DNA of 48,195 nt, from positions 1-48,195 of the forward strand of contig NZ_AYMQ01000024.1 in NCBI RefSeq assembly GCF_000633355.1, in the 5' to 3' direction. The stretch is from Serratia sp. H1w. GTDB lineage: Bacteria; Pseudomonadota; Gammaproteobacteria; Enterobacterales; Enterobacteriaceae. This document shows, one piece after another, positions 7,113 through 15,771 of the stretch (position 1 is its first letter; each line of letters begins with the position of its first letter). The notes under the pieces were generated by a model. The model was not told the origin of the DNA and did no database searches. It saw only the letters and a program-made list of their open reading frames with translations. The position numbers and the translations under genes are program-made.

Positions 7113-8385
7113 ATGAATAACTCATATCAGAATACGGATCATTATTCTCCTGAAAACAAACTATCTCAGCAGCAACAAGACGGAGAGGAAGAAACCCATA
7201 GTTATAAGGTCAAGTCTGTCTTTACTTCGGTTACCGGACTTATGATTGAGGGTTTTGATTTGCTGATGATCGGATTTTTAATTTCGTTTATCACGGTGTC
7301 ATTATCTGTCACGCCCGGAGAGGCCGGAGCCTTGGTCAGTTGGTCTCTGCTTGGAACGGTTGTCGGGGGGATCACCTTCGGTATTATCAGTGACAAGTAC
7401 GGACGTGTCTTTGCGCTTCGGTGGGGCATTGTGCTGTACATGATAGCGACGGCACTGTGTTATTTTTCTGTCGGGTATAACGACTTGGTCGTATATCGTT
7501 TCCTGGTGGGGTTTGCCATGGGTGGGGAACTTGGCATTGGTATGACCCTGGTGGCGGAAGCCTGGCCTGCTAACAAACGTGCGCAAGTCTCCTCTTATGT
7601 TGGCCTGGGATGGCAATCTGGCGTATTTTTGGCCGCCGTTATTCCACCCTTGTTGTTACCTATCATTGGTTGGAAAGGCATGTTTCTGGTTGGCATTTTG
7701 CCGGCAATTTTGGCTTTCACGCTGCGTTCTCAACTGCAAGAGCCCAAAATATTCTTACGGAAGGTAAAGGAGCGGAAGGAATAAAATATCGCTCAAGTTG
7801 TTATTCAGCGATGCGACAACGACGAAGAACACCATTGGCATCATGATCCTGACCTCGGTACAGAATTTCGGATACTACGGCTTGATGATTTGGCTGCCAA
7901 CATTTATGGCAAAACAGCTGGGTTTTTCTCTCGGCAAATCCAGCCTGTGGACAGCGGTAACGATTTTAGGCATGGGTGTGGGGATTTGGGTGTTTGGTAA
8001 ACTCTCCGATTATTTTGGCCGCAAGCCAACCTTCATTTTTTATCAAGTCGGTGCACTGGCCATTATTCTTATCTATGCCCAATTGGACGACCCGATGACC
8101 CTGCTGTTTGCTGGCGCCATTATGGGCATGTTTGTCAACGGCATGTATGCGGGATATGGGGTTTTGATTTCTGAAAGCTACCCCACGGAAATCAGAGCGA
8201 CGGCGCAAAATATTCTTTTCAATGTTGGGCGCGGGATAGGTGCGACTGGCCCTCTGGTGGTTGGCGTGCTGGCCAGCACTTATTCTTTTGCGTATGCGAT
8301 TGCGCTGCTGGCTTCAATATATGTCCTGGATGTCATTGCTACGGTGTTTCTTATCAAGGAAAGCAAAGGCGTTTCCTTGAAATAA
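7113..8385 (+). pseudogene. MFS transporter (probable orotate/dihydroorotate uptake), interrupted by a single-base frameshift
   Basis: Two adjacent frames together encode one MFS protein of about 420 residues. The first part (7113-7784) has the N-terminal motif GIISDKYGRVFALRWG and about six helices. The second (from about 7783 to 8385) has KLSDYFGRKPTF and the last six helices. The first frame ends at TAA 7782-7784 in the central cytoplasmic loop. The second frame is closed upstream at 7765-7767, so the slip lies in 7768-7784. Dropping one base, for example T7782, reads KVKERKE-KISLKLLFSDA continuously. The ATG at 7113 has GGAG six bases upstream. The family resembles aromatic-acid/sugar-acid H+ symporters; substrate comes from operon context only. 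It may be a real pseudogene or a sequencing indel. Confidence 0.8.
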
Positions 8386-8405
8386 TGGTTAGATGAGGTT
8401 TTATT

Positions 8406-9206
8406 ATGGCTGCTACAGAGGGTAAATTCCGGGTGCTCGGTAACGATTGGGTCAATCAAGAATACAAGCATATGATTGTTGACGCCGGGCCGCTAGCATT
8501 AAACGTTGAACCTGGGCAATTCTTTAATCTATTGTGCCCGCAGACAGACACCGATAAACCTTTCTTTCGTCGCCCGATGAGCACTTATTATGCCGATGAA
8601 GGGACGAATACGGTTGAGTTTCTCTATAAGGTCACGGGGGCCGGCACACGAGGGCTGGCAACGCTAAAGGCAGGCGATGGCCTGCAATTTCTTGGCCCGC
8701 TTGGCAATGGCTTCACGGTAAAGCCGGACTATCAGCATATCATGGTAGTCGCGCGCGGGGTCGGTCTGGCTACGTTAGCTCCGCTTGCGGAACGGGCAGC
8801 AAAAATGAATATTCATGTGACGGCACTGCTCAGCGCCAGAAACCAGCAAAGCCTGATGTCCCAACAGCGATTTCTCAATATTGGGGCCACGGTGATCGAA
8901 GTTATTGATACCGATGATTCCAGTTCTGTTGCTAACGTAGAGGCATTAATTCGCCAGGTGCATGGCAAAAGACCGGTTGATGCCATCTATACCTGTGGCT
9001 CAGCACGAATAGCTCGGATGTTACAGGCATTGATTGCCGAAATTGATATAGCCGGAGAAGTGGCATTGGAGCAACACATGGCTTGTGGGATTGGCATGTG
9101 CTATTGCTGCGTGCGTCCAATAAAAGTCGGCAAGGCGCTAGCAATGAAGAGCAAGCGCGTTTGCTACGACGGCCCCGTTTTTCATATTAAAGAGGTGGTG
9201 TTATGA
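8406..9206 (+). CDS. pyrK: PyrK-like dihydroorotate dehydrogenase electron-transfer subunit (FAD, [2Fe-2S])
   Basis: The 266-residue protein has the ferredoxin-NADP reductase fold. RRPMST at 55-60 is the FAD-binding RPxS motif, VVARGVGLATLAPL at about 114-127 is the pyridine-nucleotide site, and a C-terminal CGIGMCYCC cluster (C227, C232, C235) plus C253 makes the PyrK [2Fe-2S] site. Gram-positive PyrK passes electrons between NAD(H) and the FMN of PyrD-1B. Enterobacteria normally make pyrimidines with a quinone-linked class 2 PyrD and need no PyrK, so this copy points to a catabolic use: NADH-driven reduction of orotate. It overlaps pyrD by four bases (ATGA), indicating coupled translation of the two subunits. 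Confidence 0.9.
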   Translation: MAATEGKFRVLGNDWVNQEYKHMIVDAGPLALNVEPGQFFNLLCPQTDTDKPFFRRPMSTYYADEGTNTVEFLYKVTGAGTRGLATLKAGDGLQFLGPLGNGFTVKPDYQHIMVVARGVGLATLAPLAERAAKMNIHVTALLSARNQQSLMSQQRFLNIGATVIEVIDTDDSSSVANVEALIRQVHGKRPVDAIYTCGSARIARMLQALIAEIDIAGEVALEQHMACGIGMCYCCVRPIKVGKALAMKSKRVCYDGPVFHIKEVVL

Positions 9207-10138
9207 CTGACTTATCAGTTAAGGTCAGCGGCTTGCCACTGCAAAACCCGGTAATGCCAGCTAGCGGTACTTTTGCTGAGGGATTGGCCGAAATCATCGA
9301 TTTTAATCGCCTTGGCGGTTTTGTTACCAAAACGTTTACCGCGGGGAAACGCCCGGGTAATCCCGTCCCCCGGATCTGTGAACTGAACTCTGCCATGCTG
9401 AATGCTATTGGTATACCGAGTAAAGGTCTGGTGGATTACATTGAGCATACCGTGCCTTTTTATCAGCAATTCCAACCGCCACTGATTGCCAGTATTTCGG
9501 CAAACACGGCGGCTGAATTTGGCGATTTGGCTGCCCGGTTAAGCGACGTGCCAGGGATCAGTGCCATAGAAGCTAATATTTCCTGCCCTAATATCGAAGC
9601 GCACGGCAAAGCCTTTGCGATCGATCCGGGCACCACCGCCAGCGTGATTAAAACCTTGCGGACCTCAACGTCGCTTCCGTTGTGGGCAAAGCTTACGCCC
9701 AATACGGCCGATATTATCGGTGTCGCTCAGGCCGCTGAGAGTGAAGGTTGCGATGCGTTGGTTGTGGGTAACACGCTGTTGGGAATGGCTGTGGACATAG
9801 AAACCCGGCGGCCAAAGTTAGGTAACATCATGGGGGGAATGTCTGGCCCAGCGGTTAAGCCCGTTATGTTACGCATGACATATCAATGCTTCAAACATGT
9901 CAATATTCCCATTATCGGCTGCGGGGGAATATCCAATGCTCATGACGTGATTGAATATATGCTGGCCGGGGCAACGGCCGTTCAGGTCGGGACAGCGACG
10001 TTTATCAACCCAGCTACGATGATCAATATCATTGATGAGTTAGCGACATGGTGTGGGCTGCATGGCGTCGAGAGTATTTCTGACTTGACCGGTAGGCTCG
10101 ATGATTCGCCATTTGAAGCTTATACCGCGCTTTCCTGA
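9203..10138 (+). CDS. pyrD: PyrD-like dihydroorotate dehydrogenase, class 1B catalytic subunit (probable orotate reductase)
   Basis: The 311-residue FMN barrel protein has class 1 features: NPVMPASGTF near the N-terminus, the active-site loop EANISCPNIEAHG with C128 as catalytic base, and the class 1B block NTLLGMAVDIETRRPKLGNI followed by GGMSGPAVKP. Class 2 enzymes such as E. coli PyrD use Ser and have an N-terminal membrane helix, which is absent here. Paired with the PyrK-like subunit it should form an NAD-linked heterotetramer interconverting orotate and dihydroorotate. The cluster also contains a dihydroorotase and a carbamoylase, so I infer it works in the reductive, orotate-consuming direction. 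RBS AGAGGTGG precedes the ATG. Confidence 0.9.
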   Translation: MTDLSVKVSGLPLQNPVMPASGTFAEGLAEIIDFNRLGGFVTKTFTAGKRPGNPVPRICELNSAMLNAIGIPSKGLVDYIEHTVPFYQQFQPPLIASISANTAAEFGDLAARLSDVPGISAIEANISCPNIEAHGKAFAIDPGTTASVIKTLRTSTSLPLWAKLTPNTADIIGVAQAAESEGCDALVVGNTLLGMAVDIETRRPKLGNIMGGMSGPAVKPVMLRMTYQCFKHVNIPIIGCGGISNAHDVIEYMLAGATAVQVGTATFINPATMINIIDELATWCGLHGVESISDLTGRLDDSPFEAYTALS

Positions 10139-10151
10139 ATGAGGAGTCGTT

Positions 10152-11204
10152 ATGATTTCAGAACTTGAACTTCGTCGTCCGGATGATTGGCATCTGCACT
10201 TGCGCGATGGGGAGATGCTTAAGGCAGTCCTGCCGTATAGCAGTCAACAATATGGTCGGGCAATCATCATGCCTAATCTGGTGCTCCCGCTGAAGAGAAC
10301 CAAAGACATTGTGGCCTATCGCGAACGAATTCTGGCGGCCTTACCTGAAGGTCATCAGTTTACGCCATTAATGACCATGTATCTCGCCGACGATACCGAT
10401 CCAGACGATTTGGTTGCAGGCTTCAATGGCGGTATTGTGGAGGCCGTTAAATTTTACCCAGCCAATGCGACGACAAACTCGGCACAGGGCGTAAGCTCAA
10501 TCGATAAGGTCAGCCGGATACTGGATGCCATGCAGCGTGCTGATATTCCACTGCTGATCCATTGCGAAGTGACGGAAGCGGAGGTGGATATTTTTGACCG
10601 TGAAGCCCGGTTTATCGAAACCATTTTGCTGCCGATAACGGTTCGTCACCCTGAACTGCGTATTGTGATTGAGCATGCCACCACGGCCGAAGCAGTCGAT
10701 TTCGTGATGGAAAGCGGCAGTAATATTGGTGCAACTATCACGCCTCAGCATGTTTTCCTGAACAGGAATGCGTTGTTTAAGGGAGGGATCCGCCCACATA
10801 ACTATTGCCTGCCAATTTTAAAACGCGAAAAGCATCGTGCGGCGCTGGTTAAGGCCATTACCTCCTCCAGCGGTGAACGTTTCTTCCTGGGAACCGATTC
10901 TGCACCTCATAGTCGAGGGAAAAAGGAAAGCGCCTGTGGGTGTGCCGGGGCCTTCAATACGCCCATTGCCCTTGCCTTGTATGCTTCGGTGTTTGATGCG
11001 GCCAATGCGCTGGATAAACTGGAAGCTTTTACCTCCATTAATGGCCCCAACTTTTACCGTAAGCCGGTGAATGAAGAAATCGTCACTCTGATCCGCAAGG
11101 AACAAACGGTTCCCGAAATTATTAATGTTCCGGACATGGGGGAGGTGGTGCCTTTTCTGGCAGGCGAGAAAATCAACTGGATGGTAAAAGACTCAGAAAA
11201 GTGA
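10152..11204 (+). CDS. pyrC: Dihydroorotase, PyrC type (second, catabolic copy)
   Basis: The 350-residue protein is the class II type, close in length to E. coli PyrC (348). Zn ligands are visible: HLH in DDWHLHLRDG (H14, H16), K100 in EAVKFYPANATTNS (carbamylated Lys), H137 in LIHCEV, H175 in IEHATT, and D249 in FLGTDSAPH, the catalytic Asp. It interconverts dihydroorotate and N-carbamoyl-L-aspartate. As the last gene of the transporter-pyrK-pyrD-pyrC operon (14-bp gap, RBS GAGGAG) it would hydrolyse dihydroorotate for the carbamoylase at 4840. A chromosomal biosynthetic pyrC is expected elsewhere; if there is none, this copy could serve both roles. Confidence 0.93.
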   Translation: MISELELRRPDDWHLHLRDGEMLKAVLPYSSQQYGRAIIMPNLVLPLKRTKDIVAYRERILAALPEGHQFTPLMTMYLADDTDPDDLVAGFNGGIVEAVKFYPANATTNSAQGVSSIDKVSRILDAMQRADIPLLIHCEVTEAEVDIFDREARFIETILLPITVRHPELRIVIEHATTAEAVDFVMESGSNIGATITPQHVFLNRNALFKGGIRPHNYCLPILKREKHRAALVKAITSSSGERFFLGTDSAPHSRGKKESACGCAGAFNTPIALALYASVFDAANALDKLEAFTSINGPNFYRKPVNEEIVTLIRKEQTVPEIINVPDMGEVVPFLAGEKINWMVKDSEK

Positions 11205-11215
11205 GCATTATCTTC

Positions 11216-11237
11216 ACTGCGTGCTTTACGGCGCAGT
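11216..11237 (+). terminator. Weak hairpin after the pyrC-like gene
   Basis: ACTGCG and CGCAGT form a six-bp stem around a ten-base loop 12 bases after the stop. No T-run follows. It is a possible terminator only. Confidence 0.3.
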
Positions 11238-11444
11238 AAGTTCCCGCTTACACCACGTTGTCGTCAGCAACGTCGACGCTTCACGCCCAGAAAGAAGCGC
11301 TTGATACACTGCCTGTTTGCGAGACTGTTAGCAACATGCCAGCAACTCCTGCTCACATACAGTGAGAAATGGGAACACCTCTTCCGCTTTCTTGTTTATG
11401 CCAGTGCATTTCTTTCACCGGTACGCCATTCTGATGATTATAGC

Positions 11445-11463
11445 ATTGCATCTATATAGCAAT
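11445..11463. promoter_or_regulatory. Putative operator of the toxin-antitoxin operon
   Basis: A perfect inverted repeat ATTGC-N9-GCAAT with an AT-rich centre (TATATA) lies 26 bases before the toxin start. HigA-type antitoxins autoregulate by binding such palindromes over the promoter. Confidence 0.45.
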
Positions 11464-11488
11464 TGACCTATATTCATCAGGAGGCCCC

Positions 11489-11842
11489 GTGTGGTCGATT
11501 AAAACAACGGACACGTTTGATCATTGGTTTATCTCACTTAACGATAGCGATCGGGCCAGTGTACTTGCTGCGCTGATGGTGTTGCGAGAAAAGGGGCCTG
11601 GATTGTCCAGACCGTATGCCGACACGCTCAAAGGTTCCTGTTTCAGTAATATGAAAGAGTTGCGTATACAAAGCCGAGGCGAGCCGATGCGGGCATTTTT
11701 CGCCTACGACCCGGCCCGAACTGGCATTGTGCTTTGTGCCGGAAATAAGGTCGGTAATGAAAAGCGTTTTTACGCTGAGATGAACCCGGTTGCAGACCGG
11801 GAATTCACCAACTGGCTGAACACCTTAAAACAAAAGGAGTAA
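11489..11842 (+). CDS. higB: HigB-like toxin (RelE/ParE superfamily, phage Gp49-like family)
   Basis: The 117-residue protein is of the HigB/DUF891 type: WSIKTTDTFDHWF at the start, LREKGPGLSRPYADTLKGS, then MKELRIQSRGEPMRAFFAYDP and the closing GNKVGNEKRFYAEMNPVADREF. These proteins are mRNA-cutting interferases that act on the ribosome. The start is GTG with AGGAGG four bases upstream. The gene order toxin-then-antitoxin, with the antitoxin beginning two bases after the stop, is typical of higBA and unlike relBE. An inverted repeat just upstream probably mediates autoregulation. Confidence 0.88.
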   Translation: MWSIKTTDTFDHWFISLNDSDRASVLAALMVLREKGPGLSRPYADTLKGSCFSNMKELRIQSRGEPMRAFFAYDPARTGIVLCAGNKVGNEKRFYAEMNPVADREFTNWLNTLKQKE

Positions 11843-11843
11843 C

Positions 11844-12149
11844 GTGATGGGCAGAACGCTGGAACAGCTTATTGCGGATGAAAAGCCGGAAGTCGTGGCC
11901 GAAGCTCAGGCGATGGCGACGGACATCCTGCTCAACATCCATCTTGCCGAACTGCGTGAGAAAGTGAAGAAAACGCAGGTAGAAATGGCACTGGCTCTGG
12001 GCATCCGGCAACCTACCGTCGCCAGCATGGAAAAACCGGGCCGCGACCTGAAACTTTCTACCCTTAAGCGCTACGTTGAGGCTGCTGGCGGCAAACTGCG
12101 CCTTGACGTTGAATTGCCGGATGGCTCTCACTACGGGTTTTCACTATAA
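11844..12149 (+). CDS. higA: HigA-like antitoxin (XRE helix-turn-helix)
   Basis: The 101-residue protein has a central helix-turn-helix: REKVKKTQVEMALALGIRQP, then TVASMEKPGRDLKLSTLKRY. This is the typical XRE antitoxin pattern, with an N-terminal helical arm that would wrap the toxin and a short C-terminal beta segment (GGKLRLDVELPDG). It neutralises the HigB-like toxin encoded immediately upstream and probably represses the operon. The translation start could be either of two adjacent ATG/GTG positions; ATG 11844 follows AAGGAG. Confidence 0.88.
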   Translation: MMGRTLEQLIADEKPEVVAEAQAMATDILLNIHLAELREKVKKTQVEMALALGIRQPTVASMEKPGRDLKLSTLKRYVEAAGGKLRLDVELPDGSHYGFSL

Positions 12150-12186
12150 ATACGGTAGTAACCAGAGTGCCAATCCTGAATGCAAA

Positions 12187-12216
12187 AAGCCCGCTTAAGT
12201 TTCCTTAAGCGGGCTT
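12187..12216 (-). terminator. Strong intrinsic terminator of tRNA-Asn
   Basis: A perfect 13-bp stem (AAGCCCGCTTAAG / CTTAAGCGGGCTT) with a four-base loop is followed on the minus strand by TTTTT. It lies nine bases after the tRNA and also faces the end of the higBA operon, so it may act in both directions. Confidence 0.9.
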
Positions 12217-12225
12217 CTCTAAATA

Positions 12226-12301
12226 TGGCTCCTCTGACTGGACTCGAACCAGTGACATACGGATTAACAGTCCGCCGTTCTACCGACTGAACTACAGAGG
12301 A
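12226..12301 (-). tRNA. asn tRNA: tRNA-Asn (anticodon GUU)
   Basis: Read on the minus strand, the 76 bases start TCCTCTGTAGTTCAGTCGGT and end with an encoded CCA. The anticodon loop contains CTGTTAA (anticodon GTT), the T-arm is GGTTCGAGTCC, and the acceptor stem TCCTCTG pairs with CAGAGGA. The sequence appears identical or nearly so to enterobacterial tRNA-Asn. Asn tRNA genes are frequent integration sites of genomic islands, but I found no integrase or duplicated 3' end here. Confidence 0.97.
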
Positions 12302-12319
12302 ATCGTTTGAACGAGCGGA

Positions 12320-12348
12320 ATCATAGCGGGGCGCCGGGGGGAAGTCAA
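12320..12348 (-). promoter_or_regulatory. Sigma-70 promoter of tRNA-Asn
   Basis: On the minus strand TTGACT, a 17-base GC-rich spacer and TATGAT precede the tRNA by 18 bases, with the GC-rich surroundings usual for stable RNA promoters. Confidence 0.85.
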
Positions 12349-12508
12349 AGGGGATTACGCATTCTGCGTTCGTTTGCTTACAGAACGCGCAAGCCGTTGA
12401 GGTTTTGGCAGATTTATCTCATGGCTGAGCGTTTTAAACGCCACCGATAGTGATAATGCCCTGCGGTCAGCAGGAAGTCCTCATTCACGCTTGGGATACG
12501 GGAAAATA

Positions 12509-12532
12509 CCCCACCCGAAAGACCGGGCGGGG
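12509..12532 (-). terminator. Hairpin terminator of the afuABC operon
   Basis: CCCCACCCG and CGGGCGGGG pair with one mismatch around a six-base loop. On the minus strand TATTTT follows. It lies just after the afuC stop. Confidence 0.65.
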
Positions 12533-12541
12533 GTGGCAAGC

Positions 12542-13600
12542 TTACTCGTCGGCCAGCACGAACATGCCGAACGGATGGATTTGCAGGAAATAGCTATCGC
12601 CCGGTTCTGGCTGCAACTGCGTGGCGTTGACCTGTAACAGCAGCGACTGATCGTGCCAGTTCACCAGCACTTCATACTGTGGCCCCATATACGCCACTTT
12701 GCTGATGGTGCAACGCTGGCTGGCTTCCCCTTGCTGGCTGAGGGTGATGGCTTCCGGGCGAACGCCAACGGTGCATTGCTGCAAACCGGGGGCAAAGCCC
12801 TGCGGACGCGGCACCGGGTAGCCAAAGATCTCTACGCCGCTGCTGGTCACCTTGGCCGGGAAGATGTTGGCATCGCCCATAAATCCGGCCATAAAGCGTG
12901 AGGCCGGGTAGCGATACAGCGTCTGCGGCGCGCCAATCTGCATGATTTCCCCTTTGTTCATTACCAGCACGGTGTCCGAAACCGCAAAGGCTTCACTCTG
13001 ATCGTGGGTAACGTAAAGCGAAGTGATATTGAACTGCTGCTGCAACTCGCGGATCTTCTCGCGCATGCTGCGGCGCAGGTTGGCATCCAGGTTGCTCAAC
13101 GGCTCATCGAACAGCAACACTTTGGGTTTCAGGATCAGCGCACGTGCCAGGGCCACACGTTGCTGCTGGCCACCGGAAATCTGATCGACATAGCGTTCCT
13201 CAAAACCTTCCAGATCGACCAGCATCAGGGCTTCACGCACCCGATCGCGGATCTCCGCCTTGGGCCTGCCCAGCATCTTCAGGCCATAGCCGATGTTATC
13301 TCCCAGCGACATATGCGGGAACAGCGCGTAGGACTGGAACACCATACAGATGTCCCGCTGCTGAATGGAGCGATCGGTTACGTCCTCGCCGTCGATAAAG
13401 ATCTGCCCGCCGCTGGGCTTTTCCAGCCCGGCAACCAGGCGCAGGACCGTGGTTTTACCGCAGCCGGAAGGGCCAAGCAGCGTCACCATATCCCCGCGTG
13501 GGATGGCCAGGCTCAGGTTTTCAATCACGGTGTTGGTGCCAAACCGCTTGGCAACGTTTTTCAGTTCAACGAAGTGCTTTTTAGTTTGTAGTTCAGACAT
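12542..13600 (-). CDS. afuC: ABC importer ATP-binding protein, AfuC/FbpC type
   Basis: From the ATG at 13600 this is a 352-residue ATPase. Motifs are Walker [11 protein letters not shown]-loop [13 protein letters not shown], signature [15 protein letters not shown], Walker [13 protein letters not shown], and the switch His in [11 protein letters not shown]-terminal TOBE-like regulatory domain follows. It powers import with the AfuB-like permease and AfuA-like binding protein encoded upstream. The family was first named for ferric iron, but Actinobacillus AfuABC transports hexose phosphates. The frame is open upstream to 13684 inside afuB; ATG 13600 is preferred because AGAAGG lies nine bases before it and homology begins here. 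Confidence 0.9.
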   Translation of the reverse strand: MSELQTKKHFVELKNVAKRFGTNTVIENLSLAIPRGDMVTLLGPSGCGKTTVLRLVAGLEKPSGGQIFIDGEDVTDRSIQQRDICMVFQSYALFPHMSLGDNIGYGLKMLGRPKAEIRDRVREALMLVDLEGFEERYVDQISGGQQQRVALARALILKPKVLLFDEPLSNLDANLRRSMREKIRELQQQFNITSLYVTHDQSEAFAVSDTVLVMNKGEIMQIGAPQTLYRYPASRFMAGFMGDANIFPAKVTSSGVEIFGYPVPRPQGFAPGLQQCTVGVRPEAITLSQQGEASQRCTISKVAYMGPQYEVLVNWHDQSLLLQVNATQLQPEPGDSYFLQIHPFGMFVLADE

Positions 13601-13625
13601 GTTGTTCATCCTTCTCCGCCGGGTA

Positions 13626-15704
13626 TCAGGCCGCATTTCGGGCTTTGGAACGCGCGACCCGCGCTTCGCCAACCAGGAAATCAAACAGGAAAATAATCGC
13701 CAGCATCACCACGATCAGGATCGAACCGTAGGCGATGGCTACACCGTACTCGCCGTCTTCAACCCGATTCAGGATGTAGGACGTTGCGACACGTGTATCA
13801 GGCGTCACCAGGAAAACAATGGCGCTGACGGTGGTCATGGCGCGCACAAAGCTGTAAACCAACGCCGAGAGGATCGCCGGGCGCAGCAAAGGCAGCAGGA
13901 TATACACAATGGTGCGAAGCGAACCGGCACGCAGGCTGAGGGAAGCCTCATCCAATGACTTGTCCAACTGCCCCAAACCGGCGATACCCGCGCGGATCCC
14001 CACCGGAACGTTACGCATCACCATCGAAATGATCACGATAGCCGCGGTGCCGGTCAGGTAAACCGGCGCGCTGTTAAACGCCAGGATGTAGGAAACACCG
14101 GCCACGGTGCCAGGCACTGCGAAACACAGCATGGTGCTGAATTCGATCACTTTTTTGCCCTGGAACTGTTGGCGTACCACGATATAGGCAATCAACAGAC
14201 CGAAGATGGCGGTGATCGGTGCCGCAATCCCGGCGTATAGCAAGGTATCGAGCAGGGAAGGCCATGCGCCGTCGCTAAATCCTTGGCCGAACAGTTTGCT
14301 GAAGTTGTCCAACGTCAGCGTGTAGTCCACGCCCCAGTTGACGGTAAAGCTGCCGTAGAAAATGCTGCCGTACAGCAGGATGTTGAAGGCGATCCACACA
14401 TACAGCATCAGCGAGACGCCCCACACCAGCGTTACCGGCAGCGGCTGTACGTCGCCGTGGTTGGATTTGCCGGAAATGGTCACGTAGGAACGCTTGCCGA
14501 TCCACATGTACTGCACGCAGAACACCAGCAGTGAGAACATCAACAGCACGACGCCCAGCGTACTGGCCGCCTGATAATCAAGCTGTGCACCGGTAATGTA
14601 GAAGTAGATCTGCGTAGCCAAGACGTCGAAGTTACCGCCGAGGACCAACGGGTTACTGAAGTCCGCCAGCGATTGAACGATCACGATCAGGAACGAGTTG
14701 GCCAATGCCGGTTTCAGCAGCGGCATAAACACCTGGGTGAAGGTCTGGAAGCGGTTGGCTCGCAACGTGTAGGACGCTTCTTCCAGCGACGGATGGATGG
14801 TTTTAATGGCCCCATCGAGGATCATGAATGACATCGGCGTAAAGGCCAGTACCTGGGCCAACCAGATGCCGGTAAAACCGTATAGCCAGTTGGTGTTGGT
14901 CAGGCCAAACCAGGTCACCATTAATTCGGTGATGTAGCCGGAACGGCCCATCATCAGCGTAACCCCCAAGCCCACCACGAAGGGTGGCGTCACGATCGGC
15001 AGGATCGAGAAGATACGGCCAATCACGGCCGAACGGCGGGCAATACGCGTGGTATAAATCGCCAACACCATGCCAAAGAAGGTACAGCCAATGCCTACGG
15101 CAACCGACAGCAGGAAGGAGTTCCAGATCACCTGTAGGATGTGCGCCTGCCCGAGCGTTTGAATAAACGCCAGCGGGGCGAAAGCACCGCTCTCATCGGT
15201 GAACATCGGGATAAAGATGGCGATGCTGGGATAAATGATAAACAGCACGATCAGGGCGATCACCGCTACCAGCGAACCGAGCACGAAACGATCGCCGCCC
15301 AGCCATTCCAGCCTTGAAAGTGCAAGGGTGATCACGGCGCCCAAGGCCAACAGCAACGGCAAGGTAGCGAACCCCATCCCGGTACCGGTTGCAGCGGCGC
15401 TGATAAACACCAAAAGCCCACAGGCCAGAGCATAACCGGCATCAAACAGGTGGCGGCTACGTTGTTCGCGGCCTGTGGCAATTTGTGGGCGCACAAGCAG
15501 CAGCAGCGGGGCGGCAAACCACAGCACGGCCAAGCCTGCATGCGACCATCCGTAGGCCGCCAGCAGCTCTTCGCTGGTCGCTTCCAGCAGCCCGTAGTCC
15601 AGGCTGTAGGACGGTAGCAGGGCGAACCCGGCCAGTGCCACCAGCAACCAGTAGAAAATGGGATCCCGCCCCTGCGCGCTGCGCAAGGTAATGGTTTCAG
15701 ACAT
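13626..15704 (-). CDS. afuB: ABC importer permease with two fused transmembrane domains, AfuB type
   Basis: The 692-residue membrane protein starts with several extra helices (about 15-165). Two binding-protein-dependent permease domains follow. Each has an EAA loop for contact with the ATPase: [20 protein letters not shown] in the first and [20 protein letters not shown] in the second. Its length is close to that of A. pleuropneumoniae AfuB. It forms the inner-membrane channel for the AfuA ligand, which is likely glucose-6-phosphate and related hexose phosphates given the neighbouring UhpABC. It lies 67 bases after afuA and just before afuC. Confidence 0.9.
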   Translation of the reverse strand: MSETITLRSAQGRDPIFYWLLVALAGFALLPSYSLDYGLLEATSEELLAAYGWSHAGLAVLWFAAPLLLLVRPQIATGREQRSRHLFDAGYALACGLLVFISAAATGTGMGFATLPLLLALGAVITLALSRLEWLGGDRFVLGSLVAVIALIVLFIIYPSIAIFIPMFTDESGAFAPLAFIQTLGQAHILQVIWNSFLLSVAVGIGCTFFGMVLAIYTTRIARRSAVIGRIFSILPIVTPPFVVGLGVTLMMGRSGYITELMVTWFGLTNTNWLYGFTGIWLAQVLAFTPMSFMILDGAIKTIHPSLEEASYTLRANRFQTFTQVFMPLLKPALANSFLIVIVQSLADFSNPLVLGGNFDVLATQIYFYITGAQLDYQAASTLGVVLLMFSLLVFCVQYMWIGKRSYVTISGKSNHGDVQPLPVTLVWGVSLMLYVWIAFNILLYGSIFYGSFTVNWGVDYTLTLDNFSKLFGQGFSDGAWPSLLDTLLYAGIAAPITAIFGLLIAYIVVRQQFQGKKVIEFSTMLCFAVPGTVAGVSYILAFNSAPVYLTGTAAIVIISMVMRNVPVGIRAGIAGLGQLDKSLDEASLSLRAGSLRTIVYILLPLLRPAILSALVYSFVRAMTTVSAIVFLVTPDTRVATSYILNRVEDGEYGVAIAYGSILIVVMLAIIFLFDFLVGEARVARSKARNAA

Positions 15705-15771
15705 GATATTCCCCGGAGTTGACTAAATTGAAGCGGGCGTAATAACTACGCCCGAAAGATACGGGATGGGA

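Noticed and set aside
12226..12301. Integration site (attachment repeat) at tRNA-Asn
   Set aside because: I saw no second copy of the tRNA 3' end and no integrase gene within the window.
13004..13958. Overlapping open frames on the plus strand opposite afuC and afuB
   Set aside because: They mirror well-supported ABC transporter genes and show only low-complexity, Gln/His-rich translations.
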